Shown here one piece after another: positions 53,737 through 62,846 of a stretch of 64,000 bases of DNA. A program made the translations under genes and the position numbers. The notes beneath the pieces were generated by a model that was not told where the DNA came from, did not search any database, and saw nothing but the letters and a program-made list of their open reading frames with translations. Where the stretch lies: the NCBI GenBank assembly GCA_020831845.1, contig JAFIFV010000135.1:1-64000 (forward strand), given 5' to 3'. Origin of the DNA: Ectothiorhodospiraceae bacterium (GTDB lineage Bacteria > Pseudomonadota > Gammaproteobacteria > Nitrococcales > Aquisalimonadaceae). Each line of letters starts with the position of its first letter. Within the stretch, counting starts at the first letter, position 1.

Positions 53737-54104
53737 CGATCGTCTTCCGGCTCCTCCTCCGACTCCGGCTCCGGAACGGCATTCCTGGCGGCTGAGCGGT
53801 TGTCCAGCTTGCCATAATGCGTGGAGAGCACGCTCTCCAGGCGGCGCGAGGCGCCGCTGACTGCGGCGTAGGCATCTTCATGCAAGGACTCGGCAACCAC
53901 AGGCCCCTGTCCCCTGGGTCGGGCCTCCAGCTTGCAAAGCTTGTTGGCTCCACCCTTCGGACCGTTGACATCGGTGAGGTAAACCTCGATTCGGGTGAGG
54001 CGTTCCCCGAAACGCCGTTCCACGCTCTGAAGCTGCTGTTTGATATGCGCTTCCAGCGCCTCGGAAAGTTCTACGCCCTGGCCTGCATTCAGTTGAAGTT
54101 GCAT
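53733..54104 (-). CDS. HPF/RaiA family ribosome-associated protein, short form
   Basis: SEALEAHIKQQLQSVERRFGERLTRIEVYLTDVNG; 123 aa with acidic tail EPESEEEPEDDR. Confidence 0.8.
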   Translation of the reverse strand: MQLQLNAGQGVELSEALEAHIKQQLQSVERRFGERLTRIEVYLTDVNGPKGGANKLCKLEARPRGQGPVVAESLHEDAYAAVSGASRRLESVLSTHYGKLDNRSAARNAVPEPESEEEPEDDR

Positions 54105-54266
54105 GCTGTCTCCTCGCTTGCTTGCCGTTGCAGACGCCGGGGAGCCCTTGGGCACCCCCCTATAACGTACATGAAGATCGCACAGCGTGCCTTTCAAGGG
54201 GAGCATCGGAGCTCCGCACGATCAGACAGCAGCCCTGCACAGAAGAATCAACTTCAAAAAAATCTC

Positions 54267-55394
54267 TTAAAGCTTGAATTCTTCGAAGAATTTTTTGGCC
54301 TTATCCAGCCAGGACTGGCTTTGAGGGTTGTGGCGGTCGCCGCCTTCTTCCAGCGTCTCCGCAAAACGCTCCAGCAACTCCTTCTGCTCCCGCGTCAGAT
54401 GGACAGGTGTTTCAACCACCACGCGGCAGAGCAGGTCACCCTGCGGGCCACCGCGCACCGGCTTCACGCCTTTGCCGCGAATGCGGAATACCTTCCCGCT
54501 CTGGGTGCCTTCGGGAATACGCAGCGTGACGCGACCGTCCAGCGTCGGCACTTCCATCTCGCCACCCAAGGAGGCGATAACGATGCTGATGGGTACCTGG
54601 CAGCGAAGATGCTCGCCATCACGCACGAAGATGGGGTGGTCCTTCACCAGCACCTGCACATACAGATCCCCCGGGGGTCCGCCTCGTTCGCCGGGCTCGC
54701 CCTCACCGCTCAGTCGGATGCGGTCACCGGTATCGACACCGGCGGGAATCTCGATGGACAGCTCGCGCGTGTGCCGGACCTTGCCCTGGCCCTCGCAGCT
54801 CTGGCAGGGGTCGGTGACGATGGTACCGGTCCCGCCGCAGCGCGGGCATGTCTGCTGGATGGAGAAGAAGCCCTGCTGGACACGGACATCACCATGGCCG
54901 TGGCAGGTGGGACAGGTTTCCGGTTCGCCACCGTCCCGTGTCCCCTTGCCGTCGCAGGCGTCACAGTGCTTCCAACTGGGAACCTTGATACTGGTGCTCG
55001 TGCCGTGAACGGCCTCTTCCAGCGTCAGTTCCATGTTGTAGCGCAGATCGGCGCCACGGTAGACACGTTGCCCACGAGCACCGCCACCGAAGATATCTCC
55101 GAACACGTCGGAGAAAATATCCGAGAAGCTGGCGCCGCCGGGCCCGCGCGCGCCACCGCCCATGCCACCTTCCACGCCGGCGTGACCGAACTGGTCGTAC
55201 GCCGCCCGCTTCTGCGGGTCGGAAAGCACCTCGTAAGCCGTCTTGGCTTCCTTGAACCGCTGCTCCGCATCGGCATCGCCGGGATTACGGTCAGGGTGGT
55301 ACTTCATGGCCAGCCGCCGATACGCCCTCTTCAGGTCCGCCTCGGTGGCGTTCTTCTGAACCCCCAGGATCTCGTAGAAGTCGCGCTTTGCCAT
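54267..55394 (-). CDS. dnaJ: Molecular chaperone DnaJ
   Basis: J domain with HPD; four CxxCxGxG zinc-binding repeats. Confidence 0.97.
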   Translation of the reverse strand: MAKRDFYEILGVQKNATEADLKRAYRRLAMKYHPDRNPGDADAEQRFKEAKTAYEVLSDPQKRAAYDQFGHAGVEGGMGGGARGPGGASFSDIFSDVFGDIFGGGARGQRVYRGADLRYNMELTLEEAVHGTSTSIKVPSWKHCDACDGKGTRDGGEPETCPTCHGHGDVRVQQGFFSIQQTCPRCGGTGTIVTDPCQSCEGQGKVRHTRELSIEIPAGVDTGDRIRLSGEGEPGERGGPPGDLYVQVLVKDHPIFVRDGEHLRCQVPISIVIASLGGEMEVPTLDGRVTLRIPEGTQSGKVFRIRGKGVKPVRGGPQGDLLCRVVVETPVHLTREQKELLERFAETLEEGGDRHNPQSQSWLDKAKKFFEEFKL

Positions 55395-55477
55395 GGCTAT
55401 CGCTTTCGTTTTCCGGCCTCGGCACTGCCCGGCGGAAGCCGGAACGGGCGGGCGGGTTGTCGTTGGTTACCGGGACG

Positions 55478-55510
55478 CAGACGGGCGCAGGGTGTGCCTG
55501 CGCCCGTCTG
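55478..55510. promoter_or_regulatory. Strong hairpin in the dnaK-dnaJ intergenic region
   Basis: CAGACGGGCGCAGG-GTGTG-CCTGCGCCCGTCTG, perfect 14-bp stem, no adjacent U-tract. Confidence 0.75.
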
Positions 55511-55536
55511 TCACTGCCGCTTCCGCACGGAACGCC

Positions 55537-57462
55537 TTACTTGCGCTCGTCGTCCTTCACTTCCTCGAACTCGGCATCCACCACATCGTCATCGGCCTTG
55601 GACTGCGTGGCCTCGGCATCGCCCTGCTGGCCCGGCTGTTCTCCGGCCTTGGCGTAGGCCTTCTCGGCCAGTTTGCCGGCATGCTCGGCCAGCGCCTGGG
55701 TTTTGGCGGTGATGGCATCCTTGTCGTCGCCCTTGGCCGCCTCTTCCAGTTCGGCAATGGCCTTTTCCACGGCTTCCTTTTCCGAGGCGTCGACGTTCTC
55801 ACCCAGGTCCGTCAGGCTCTTGCGAGCGCTGTGGATCAGGTTGTCCGCCTGATTGCGCGCCTCCACCAGTTCACGCAGCTTGCGGTCTTCCTCCGCATGC
55901 GCCTCGGCGTCCTGCACCATCTTCTCGATTTCATCATCGCTCAGCCCGCTGGAGGCCTTGATGACGATGGACTGTTCCTTGCCGGTGGCCTTGTCCTTGG
56001 CGGCCACGTGCAGAATACCGTTGGCGTCGATGTCGAAGTTGACCTCGATCTGGGGCACGCCGCGGGGGGCGGGCGGGATATCGGAGAGGTCGAACCGGCC
56101 CAGCGACTTGTTGCCGCCGGCCATTTCGCGCTCGCCCTGTAGCACGTGCACAGTCACCGCGGTCTGGTTGTCCTCGGCGGTGGAGAACACCTGGCTTGCC
56201 TTGGTGGGGATCGTGGTGTTCTTCTCGATGAGCTTGGTCATCACGCCGCCCATCGTCTCGATACCCAGCGACAGCGGGGTCACGTCCAGCAGCAGCACGT
56301 CCTTGACGTCGCCGCCCAGCACGCCACCCTGGATCGCGGCACCCACCGCAACGGCCTCATCCGGATTCACATCACGCCGCGGCTCCTTGCCGAAGAACTG
56401 CTTCACGGCTTCCTGCACCTTGGGCATGCGGATCTGGCCACCGACCAGGATGACCTCGTCCACTTCCGAAGCCTTCAGGCCGGCATCCTTCAGCGCCACC
56501 TTGCAAGGCTCGATGGTTCGTTGCACCAGGTCGTCCACCAGCGACTCCAGCTTGGCGCGGGTCAGCTTGATGGCCAGGTGCTTGGGACCGGACTGGTCCG
56601 CCGTGATGTACGGCAGATTGATCTCGGTCTGCTGGGCGGAGGACAACTCGATCTTGGCCTTCTCGGCGGCTTCTTTCAGGCGCTGCATGGCCAGCTTGTC
56701 GCCGCTGAGGTCCATGCCCTGGTCCTTCTTGAACTCGGCGATCAGGTAGTCGATCACTGCGCGGTCGAAGTCCTCGCCGCCGAGGAAGGTGTCACCGTTG
56801 GTGGACAACACCTCGAACTGCTTCTCGCCGTCGACGTCCGCAATCTCGATAATGGAGATGTCGAAGGTGCCGCCGCCCAGATCGTAGACGGCCACCTTGC
56901 GATCACCGCCTTCCTTGTCCAGGCCATAGGCCAGCGCGGCCGCGGTGGGCTCGTTGATGATGCGCTTGACCTCAAGGCCGGCGATCTTGCCTGCATCCTT
57001 GGTTGCCTGGCGCTGGGAGTCGTTGAAGTACGCCGGCACGGTGATCACGGCCTCGGTGACGGTTTCACCCAGGTACTCTTCCGCCGTCTTCTTCATCTTC
57101 TGCAGGACACGGGCGGAGATTTCCGGTGCTGCCATCTTCTTGCCACGAACCTCGACCCAGGCGTCGCCGTTCTCCGCCTTGACGATCTTGTACGGCATCT
57201 CCCGCACGTCACGCTGCACCACGTCTTCCTCGAAGCGCCGGCCGATCAGGCGCTTCACCGCGTAGAGCGTGTTTTCCGGGTTGGTGACGGCCTGGCGCTT
57301 CGCCGGGGAACCGACGATCACCTCGCCGTCTTCGGCAAAGGCCACAACGGACGGTGTGGTGCGCTCGCCTTCACTGTTCTCCAGCACGCGCGTCTTGCCG
57401 CCTTCCATGACCGCTACACACGAGTTCGTGGTGCCCAGGTCAATACCGATGATCTTTCCCAT
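55537..57462 (-). CDS. dnaK: Molecular chaperone DnaK
   Basis: [37 protein letters not shown]. Confidence 0.98.
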   Translation of the reverse strand: MGKIIGIDLGTTNSCVAVMEGGKTRVLENSEGERTTPSVVAFAEDGEVIVGSPAKRQAVTNPENTLYAVKRLIGRRFEEDVVQRDVREMPYKIVKAENGDAWVEVRGKKMAAPEISARVLQKMKKTAEEYLGETVTEAVITVPAYFNDSQRQATKDAGKIAGLEVKRIINEPTAAALAYGLDKEGGDRKVAVYDLGGGTFDISIIEIADVDGEKQFEVLSTNGDTFLGGEDFDRAVIDYLIAEFKKDQGMDLSGDKLAMQRLKEAAEKAKIELSSAQQTEINLPYITADQSGPKHLAIKLTRAKLESLVDDLVQRTIEPCKVALKDAGLKASEVDEVILVGGQIRMPKVQEAVKQFFGKEPRRDVNPDEAVAVGAAIQGGVLGGDVKDVLLLDVTPLSLGIETMGGVMTKLIEKNTTIPTKASQVFSTAEDNQTAVTVHVLQGEREMAGGNKSLGRFDLSDIPPAPRGVPQIEVNFDIDANGILHVAAKDKATGKEQSIVIKASSGLSDDEIEKMVQDAEAHAEEDRKLRELVEARNQADNLIHSARKSLTDLGENVDASEKEAVEKAIAELEEAAKGDDKDAITAKTQALAEHAGKLAEKAYAKAGEQPGQQGDAEATQSKADDDVVDAEFEEVKDDERK

Positions 57463-57547
57463 GTCTATGCTCCATTCAATGCTTGGCCGTCTCGCGACGA
57501 AACTGAAACTTGTTGATGCTGACTAGATTAGGGCGCCGACGGACTTT

Positions 57548-58162
57548 TCAAGCCTGTTCGTCGATATGCCCGCCCTGCTGCTGGTCCGCTGCGCGGGACA
57601 CCACCACCATGGCGGGCCGCAGCAAGCGATCGCTGAGCTTGTAACCCTTCTGCACCACATGAATCACGGTATTGGGCTCGTGCTCGGCGGATGGCTGCAT
57701 GGCCATGGCTTCGTGCTCTTCCGGGTTGAACCGCTGACCCAGGGGGTTCACTTCCTGGATGCTGAACTTGTCCATCGCCTGAGTCAGCATCTTCAGCGTC
57801 AGCTCGGAACCCTCGGTCAGCTTTGCCACGTCCGCGTTCGCCTCGCGCGCCGCGGACAGGCCCATCTCCAGGCTGTCCCGCACTGCAAGCAGCTCGGTCG
57901 CCAGTTTCTCGACACCGGTCTTGCGTGCATTCGCCACGTCCCGCTCGGCCCGGCGACGCACGTTCTCCAGTTCCGCGCGGCTGCGCAGAAACTCGTTCCA
58001 GTTCTCTTCCGCCTTGGTCTTGGCCGCCTCCAGTTCCCGTTCCAGTTCCTGGATGCGTTCATCTTGCGGAGACTGATCGATGGGCTCGTTCAGAGCGTCC
58101 TCATCCAGCCAGGGCTCCTGGCGGCCGCTCTCCTCACCCGCCTTGCGCTCGTTATCGGACAT
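57548..58162 (-). CDS. grpE: Nucleotide exchange factor GrpE
   Basis: RSRAELENVRRRAERDVANARKTGVEKLATELLAVRDSLEMGL; start set at MSDNERKAG. Confidence 0.95.
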   Translation of the reverse strand: MSDNERKAGEESGRQEPWLDEDALNEPIDQSPQDERIQELERELEAAKTKAEENWNEFLRSRAELENVRRRAERDVANARKTGVEKLATELLAVRDSLEMGLSAAREANADVAKLTEGSELTLKMLTQAMDKFSIQEVNPLGQRFNPEEHEAMAMQPSAEHEPNTVIHVVQKGYKLSDRLLRPAMVVVSRAADQQQGGHIDEQA

Positions 58163-58258
58163 GTCCTGACTCCACGATTTTCCTTTTCGCCATAACGGCA
58201 GTACAAAACCACCCGGCAGCGCGGGGCTGTCGGACAAAGCTGAAAACTATGTGGGGGA

Positions 58259-59323
58259 TCAGTGCTGCTGATTCAAGGCGGCGCCCAGCAGCCGGGCGGT
58301 CATGTCGACAATGGGAATGACCCGGTCGTACTGCATCCGCGTCGGGCCGATCACGCCCAGCACGCCGAGCACCTGACCCTCCGCCGAGTAGGGTGACGTC
58401 ACCAGGCTGCAGCCGTCGAACACCTCGTAGCCGGACTCCTGCCCGATAAAGATCTGGATGCCGTCCGCCGCCAGGCACTGGTCAAGCAGATGGAGGATGT
58501 CGCGGCGCTCGGAAAACGCATCGAACAGGCTGCGCAGCTTCTCAACATTGGCTGACAATTCCTGGAAATCCATAAGGTTTGTCTGCCCGGCAACCACGTA
58601 GCGGTCATCGTCCGCCGTGGCTTGGTCGAACACCGTCCCCCCGACGGTGACCACGCTCTGCATCAGCTCATCCATGCGCGCGCGATCGCGCTCCATGTGA
58701 CGGCGTATCACCTCCCGCACATTCTCGATCGCCTGGCCGGCGAAATGCTGGTTCAAGTAGTTGGCGACGCGCTGCAGCTCGGCCTGGGAGTAATCCCGGT
58801 CCAGGTGGACCACGCGATTCTGCACCTCGTGCTCGTTCACCACCAGAATGGCGAGCGCCCGCCGGTCGGACAGCGGCAGGAACTCCACCTGCCGCAGCGC
58901 CACGCCGCGTCGGCGCGGCAGTGTCACCACGCCGGTCAGGCGCGTGAGGCCGGAAAGCAGGTTGGATGCGGTATCCACGAGCGTTTCGGAATCGGCGTCC
59001 TCGCGGACCTCCAGCTTCATGTCCACACCGGCATCGTCGGTGAGGCGAAGCGGTTGTACGGTGAGCAGGCTGTCGACGAAGAAACGGTATCCCTTGTCGG
59101 TGGGAATGCGTCCTGCGGAGGTATGCGGCGACTTGACGTAGCCCAGCTCCTCCAGGTCCGACATCACGTTGCGGATGGTGGCAGGGCTCAGATCCAGACC
59201 GGATTCACGCGTCAGTGTGCGCGAGCCCACCGGCTGGCCATCGCGAATGTGGCGCTGCACCATCAGCTTCAGCAGGTGCCGGGCACGCTCGTTCAACAGA
59301 TGATCTGGCTTGCTGTGGCTCAT
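58259..59323 (-). CDS. hrcA: Heat-inducible transcription repressor HrcA
   Basis: HIRDGQPVGSRTLTRESGLDLSPATIRNVMSDLEELGYVKSPHTSAGRIPTDKGYRFFVD. Confidence 0.97.
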   Translation of the reverse strand: MSHSKPDHLLNERARHLLKLMVQRHIRDGQPVGSRTLTRESGLDLSPATIRNVMSDLEELGYVKSPHTSAGRIPTDKGYRFFVDSLLTVQPLRLTDDAGVDMKLEVREDADSETLVDTASNLLSGLTRLTGVVTLPRRRGVALRQVEFLPLSDRRALAILVVNEHEVQNRVVHLDRDYSQAELQRVANYLNQHFAGQAIENVREVIRRHMERDRARMDELMQSVVTVGGTVFDQATADDDRYVVAGQTNLMDFQELSANVEKLRSLFDAFSERRDILHLLDQCLAADGIQIFIGQESGYEVFDGCSLVTSPYSAEGQVLGVLGVIGPTRMQYDRVIPIVDMTARLLGAALNQQH

Positions 59324-59340
59324 GGCTGCTATGGTAACGC

Positions 59341-59373
59341 GGATTAGCACTCACGTCAGCAGAGTGCTAATCC
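59341..59373. promoter_or_regulatory. CIRCE element (core 59344-59370), HrcA operator
   Basis: TTAGCACTC-N9-GAGTGCTAA; symmetry extends to 12 bp per arm (GGATTAGCACTC / GAGTGCTAATCC). Confidence 0.97.
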
Positions 59374-59374
59374 G

Positions 59375-59403
59375 AAACTATCAATAGCCCTGAGAACTGT
59401 CAA
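59375..59403 (-). promoter_or_regulatory. Candidate sigma70-type promoter of the hrcA operon
   Basis: Minus strand TTGACA-N17-TAGTTT immediately upstream of the CIRCE; strong -35, weak -10. Confidence 0.5.
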
Positions 59404-59504
59404 CTTGGCGGCACACGGCTTCTAAACGAACCGCCCTCTCCGCTACACTCAGCACTTCCTGGGGAACCGGCGCCCTCGATTGCGCCCCGGCAGGCACGAG
59501 AACC

Positions 59505-61178
59505 ATGCTAAGCCACCTGCACATACGCGACTTCACCATCGTCCGGAAACTGGACCTGGAATTCGGCCAGGGGATGACGGCCCTGACCGGGGAGACCGGT
59601 GCGGGCAAATCCATCCTGCTGGACGCGCTGGGACTGGCACTCGGCGACCGCGCCGCCGCTGACACCGTTCGTACCGGCGCCGAAAAAGCCGAAATCTGCG
59701 TCACCTTCGATCTCACCGGGCTCGATGACCTCCAGCAATGGCTGGTGGAGCATGACCTCGATGCGGACGATGACTGCATTATCCGACGTGTGATCCAGGC
59801 CAATGGCCGCTCCAAGGGCTATATCAATGGCAGCCCCGCTCCCATGGCGCTGTTGCGCGATCTCGGCGAGCAGTTGGTGGACATTCACGGCCAGCACGAG
59901 CACCAGTCGCTGATGAAACGGGAGATGCAGCGGGCGTTGCTCGACACCTATGGCGATAACGAGGCTCTGCTGGAGCAGGTTCGGCGGATCACCGAGCAGG
60001 CGCGCGGCCTGGAGGAAGAGCGTCGGGCCCTGACCGGCGGCACTGACGATCAGGAAGCGCGCAAGGAACTGCTGCGTTACCAGGTGGCGGAACTGGAGGC
60101 GCTTCAGCTTGAGCCCGAGTCGATCGCTGAACTGGAGGCGGAACACCGACGTCTGGCCAATGCCGGCAGCCTGATCCAGAGCGCCCAGCAGCTGGTGGAA
60201 ATGCTCTACGAGGGCGACCCCTCCGCCCAGGGCATGCTGGCCCACGCACAGCGGGAGTTGGAAAACCATCTGGAGGTGGACCGCGTCTTCGCCGAGGTCC
60301 ACGAGATGATCAGCAATGCGCTGGTCCAACTGGAGGAAGGCGTGGACACGCTGCGCCGCCACGCCGACGGCATGGACATCGATCCGGCGCGGCTTGATGA
60401 ACTCGAACAGCAGCTCGCGACATTGTCCGATCTGGCCCGCAAGCACCATGTCCGCCCTGAGGAGTTGCACGGCATCCGCGACCAACTCGGTGCCGAACTG
60501 GCGGACCTGGAAAACGCGGACAGCCGTCTGCTGGAAATCGACCGCGAGCTGCAGACGCTGAAACAAACATACGACGCACTGGCGGGGGAACTCACGGAGC
60601 GCAGGCGCAAGGCAGGTGAAGCACTGGCAGCTCAGGTGACTGCCTCGCTGAAGGAACTGGGAATGGCTGGCTGCGGTTTCCGTGTCGGCCTCTCTGCGGC
60701 CGAGGGCACGGGCTTTCTGCGCTACGGGCGGGATCAGGTCACGTTCGAGATCCGCACCAACGCCGGCCAGCCCTTCGGGCCGCTGGCGCGCATTGCCTCC
60801 GGCGGCGAGCTTTCACGTATCAGCCTCGCCATCCAGGTGGCGGCGGCAGACAGCACCCATATACCCACGCTGGTGTTCGACGAGGCCGATGCCGGCATCG
60901 GGGGCGGCGTGGCCGAGGTGGTGGGCATGAAGCTCCGGCAACTGGGTCGCAGCCACCAGGTGTTGTGTGTCACGCATCTGCCGCAGGTGGCATCCCAGGC
61001 GCACCACCACCTGCAGGTCAGCAAGAGCAAGGGGGGCGAAACCACTTCCACCAGCGTCACCGCGCTGGACAGGGAGTCCCGTGTTCAAGAAGTGGCGAGA
61101 ATGCTGGGCGGCATGGAAATCACCAACGCCACCTTGAACCATGCCGAGGAAATGGTCGCCCGCGCGGAGGCGGGTTAA
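59505..61178 (+). CDS. recN: DNA repair protein RecN
   Basis: LSHLHIRDFTIVRKLDLEFGQGMTALTGETGAGKSILLDALGLALG, VTHLPQVASQAHHHLQVSK. Confidence 0.97.
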   Translation: MLSHLHIRDFTIVRKLDLEFGQGMTALTGETGAGKSILLDALGLALGDRAAADTVRTGAEKAEICVTFDLTGLDDLQQWLVEHDLDADDDCIIRRVIQANGRSKGYINGSPAPMALLRDLGEQLVDIHGQHEHQSLMKREMQRALLDTYGDNEALLEQVRRITEQARGLEEERRALTGGTDDQEARKELLRYQVAELEALQLEPESIAELEAEHRRLANAGSLIQSAQQLVEMLYEGDPSAQGMLAHAQRELENHLEVDRVFAEVHEMISNALVQLEEGVDTLRRHADGMDIDPARLDELEQQLATLSDLARKHHVRPEELHGIRDQLGAELADLENADSRLLEIDRELQTLKQTYDALAGELTERRRKAGEALAAQVTASLKELGMAGCGFRVGLSAAEGTGFLRYGRDQVTFEIRTNAGQPFGPLARIASGGELSRISLAIQVAAADSTHIPTLVFDEADAGIGGGVAEVVGMKLRQLGRSHQVLCVTHLPQVASQAHHHLQVSKSKGGETTSTSVTALDRESRVQEVARMLGGMEITNATLNHAEEMVARAEAG

Positions 61179-61208
61179 GGAAGCGTGAATACTTCAGCGC
61201 TTCCTTAA
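61175..61208. terminator. Bidirectional hairpin between convergent recN and bamE (repeat copy 1)
   Basis: TTAAGGAAGCG-TGAATACTTCAG-CGCTTCCTTAA, perfect 11-bp stem containing the recN (61176-61178) and bamE (61205-61207) stop codons. Confidence 0.75.
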
Positions 61209-61561
61209 GAATCAGCTGCCCAGTTCTCGGGCGCCAGGTCGCCCTGCAGGTCGACCAGGCGTTCGCTGTCGTCGAACAACACGGTGAGACGCTGCGGTTC
61301 ACCACCCCCGCCGGCCTGCTGGGTGTGGATATAATCCCAGCGGTTGTTCCGGAACATGTCCTCGATCGCGGGGGAACCCATCACGTAGCGCACCTGTCTT
61401 TTCGTCATGCCGGGCCGCAACTGGGACACCATGTCCTCGGTGATGATGTTGCCCTGCTGGACGTCCGGCTGGTACACGAACGGCAGGTTGGAGATGGAAC
61501 AGGCTTGCAGGGTGAAGACGCTGCCCGCTGCAAGTAATAGAATGGTCATCAGGCGAAACAT
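61205..61561 (-). CDS. bamE: Outer membrane protein assembly factor BamE
   Basis: Lipobox LQAC; QGNIITEDMVSQLRPGMTKRQVRYVMGSP. Confidence 0.95.
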   Translation of the reverse strand: MFRLMTILLLAAGSVFTLQACSISNLPFVYQPDVQQGNIITEDMVSQLRPGMTKRQVRYVMGSPAIEDMFRNNRWDYIHTQQAGGGGEPQRLTVLFDDSERLVDLQGDLAPENWAADS

Positions 61562-61651
61562 AGACGGGTTACCTAAAATCCACTAGGGCGTGCCGGGGCA
61601 ACGATCATAACGCATGACCGGCCCGAATGGCACGAACACCGGGGGAAAGAC

Positions 61652-62071
61652 GTGCAGACGAAAGATCTCAGAAAAGCGGGGCTCAAGGTCACCCTGCCCA
61701 GAATGAAGATTCTGGAGATGCTGGAAAGCAGCAACAACCGCCACCTGTCGGCGGAAGACGTCTACAAGGGGCTGATGGAGTCCGGTGAAGATATTGGCCT
61801 GGCAACGGTCTACCGCGTACTGACTCAGTTCGAGTCTGCGGGCCTGGTGCAGCGTCACCACTTCGAGGGCGGGCAGTCCGTGTTCGAGCTGGATGAAGGC
61901 GAGCATCACGACCACATGGTCTGCCTGCGCTGCGGCGCCATCGAGGAATTCTTCGACGAAGTCATCGAGAGCCGTCAGGAGAAGGCGGCCAAGGAACATG
62001 GTTTCCGGGTCACCGACCACTCCCTGATCCTCTACGGGCAGTGCAAGGAGTGCCAGAAGGAAGAGAACTAG
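61652..62071 (+). CDS. fur: Ferric uptake regulator Fur
   Basis: DLRKAGLKVTLPRMKILEMLE, IGLATVYRVLTQFESAGLVQRHHFEGG, GEHHDHMVCLRCG. Confidence 0.97.
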   Translation: MQTKDLRKAGLKVTLPRMKILEMLESSNNRHLSAEDVYKGLMESGEDIGLATVYRVLTQFESAGLVQRHHFEGGQSVFELDEGEHHDHMVCLRCGAIEEFFDEVIESRQEKAAKEHGFRVTDHSLILYGQCKECQKEEN

Positions 62072-62101
62072 GAAAGCGCTGACGTATTCACGCTTCCCTA
62101 G
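62068..62101. terminator. Bidirectional hairpin between convergent fur and rnfH (repeat copy 2)
   Basis: CTAGGAAAGCG-CTGACGTATTCA-CGCTTCCCTAG, 11-bp stem with one mismatch, containing the fur and rnfH stop codons. Confidence 0.72.
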
Positions 62102-62409
62102 CCTCTCCGCTGCGCCCGTTGCTTGCGGACCTCCTTCGGGTCAACGAGCAGCGGGCGGTAGATCTCCACCCTGTCCTCCGGCTGTAGCGGCCGCTGCAGC
62201 TCCACCACCGTACCGTAGATGCCCACTGCCTGAGTGCGAAGGTCGATATCGGGAAACTGATGCAGGATGCCCGAGCGCATGATGGCCTGCTCCACCGTCG
62301 TCCCTCGCGATACCGTGAGCGGCAACACCACCTGCCTGTCCGGCAGTGCGTAGGCCACCTCCACGGGGAAATGCGCGGACGCGTCTGGGTCAGCCGGACT
62401 TGTGGCCAT
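62098..62409 (-). CDS. rnfH: RnfH family protein
   Basis: VEVAYALPDRQVVLPLTVSRGTTVEQAIMRSGIL...QPEDRVEIYRPLLVDPKEVRKQRA. Confidence 0.92.
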   Translation of the reverse strand: MATSPADPDASAHFPVEVAYALPDRQVVLPLTVSRGTTVEQAIMRSGILHQFPDIDLRTQAVGIYGTVVELQRPLQPEDRVEIYRPLLVDPKEVRKQRAQRRG

Positions 62410-62833
62410 ACACCTCTCTGGCACGTTGTACGAAGGAATCCACCAGCCGGTTGGCAAGCTGGTCGAACACCCGGCCGAAGGCCATGCGCACAATGGCGTT
62501 GGAGAACTCGAACTCCAGATCCAGCGACACTTTGCTGGCGTCCTCGCTCAGATCCTGGAACCGCCAGTAGCCGTCCAGCCGCCTGAACGGCCCCTCGACC
62601 AGTCGGATTTCCAGCATCTTGCCCCGCTGTACCCGATTCAGCGTGGTGAAGGACTTGCTCACCCCGCCCTTGCTGATGGTCACGAACGCCTTTCGCTCAT
62701 CATCATTCGTCGACAAGATGCCGCTGTCGGAGCACCAGGGCAGGAACTCCTTGTAACGATCAACATCATCGACCAGATCGAACATCTCCCTGGCGGAGTA
62801 ATTCACCAGGGCGCTTCGGGAAATCGTAGCCAT
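62390..62833 (-). CDS. ratA: RatA/CoQ10-type START-like protein
   Basis: SALVNYSAREMFDLVDDVDRYKEFLPWCSDSGIL; overlaps rnfH. Confidence 0.92.
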   Translation of the reverse strand: MATISRSALVNYSAREMFDLVDDVDRYKEFLPWCSDSGILSTNDDERKAFVTISKGGVSKSFTTLNRVQRGKMLEIRLVEGPFRRLDGYWRFQDLSEDASKVSLDLEFEFSNAIVRMAFGRVFDQLANRLVDSFVQRAREVYGHKSG

Positions 62834-62846
62834 CCAAACAAGCCTG

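Noticed and set aside
53817-55712. 631-aa plus-strand ORF
   Set aside because: Antisense to hpf and dnaJ; composition reflects the complementary strand of conserved genes.
56146-57516. 456-aa plus-strand ORF
   Set aside because: Antisense shadow of dnaK.
62098-62833. RatA-RnfH as a toxin-antitoxin module
   Set aside because: The overlapping ratA-rnfH pair is common in proteobacteria, and RatA-family proteins are START-domain/CoQ10-type proteins; toxin function is not supported here.
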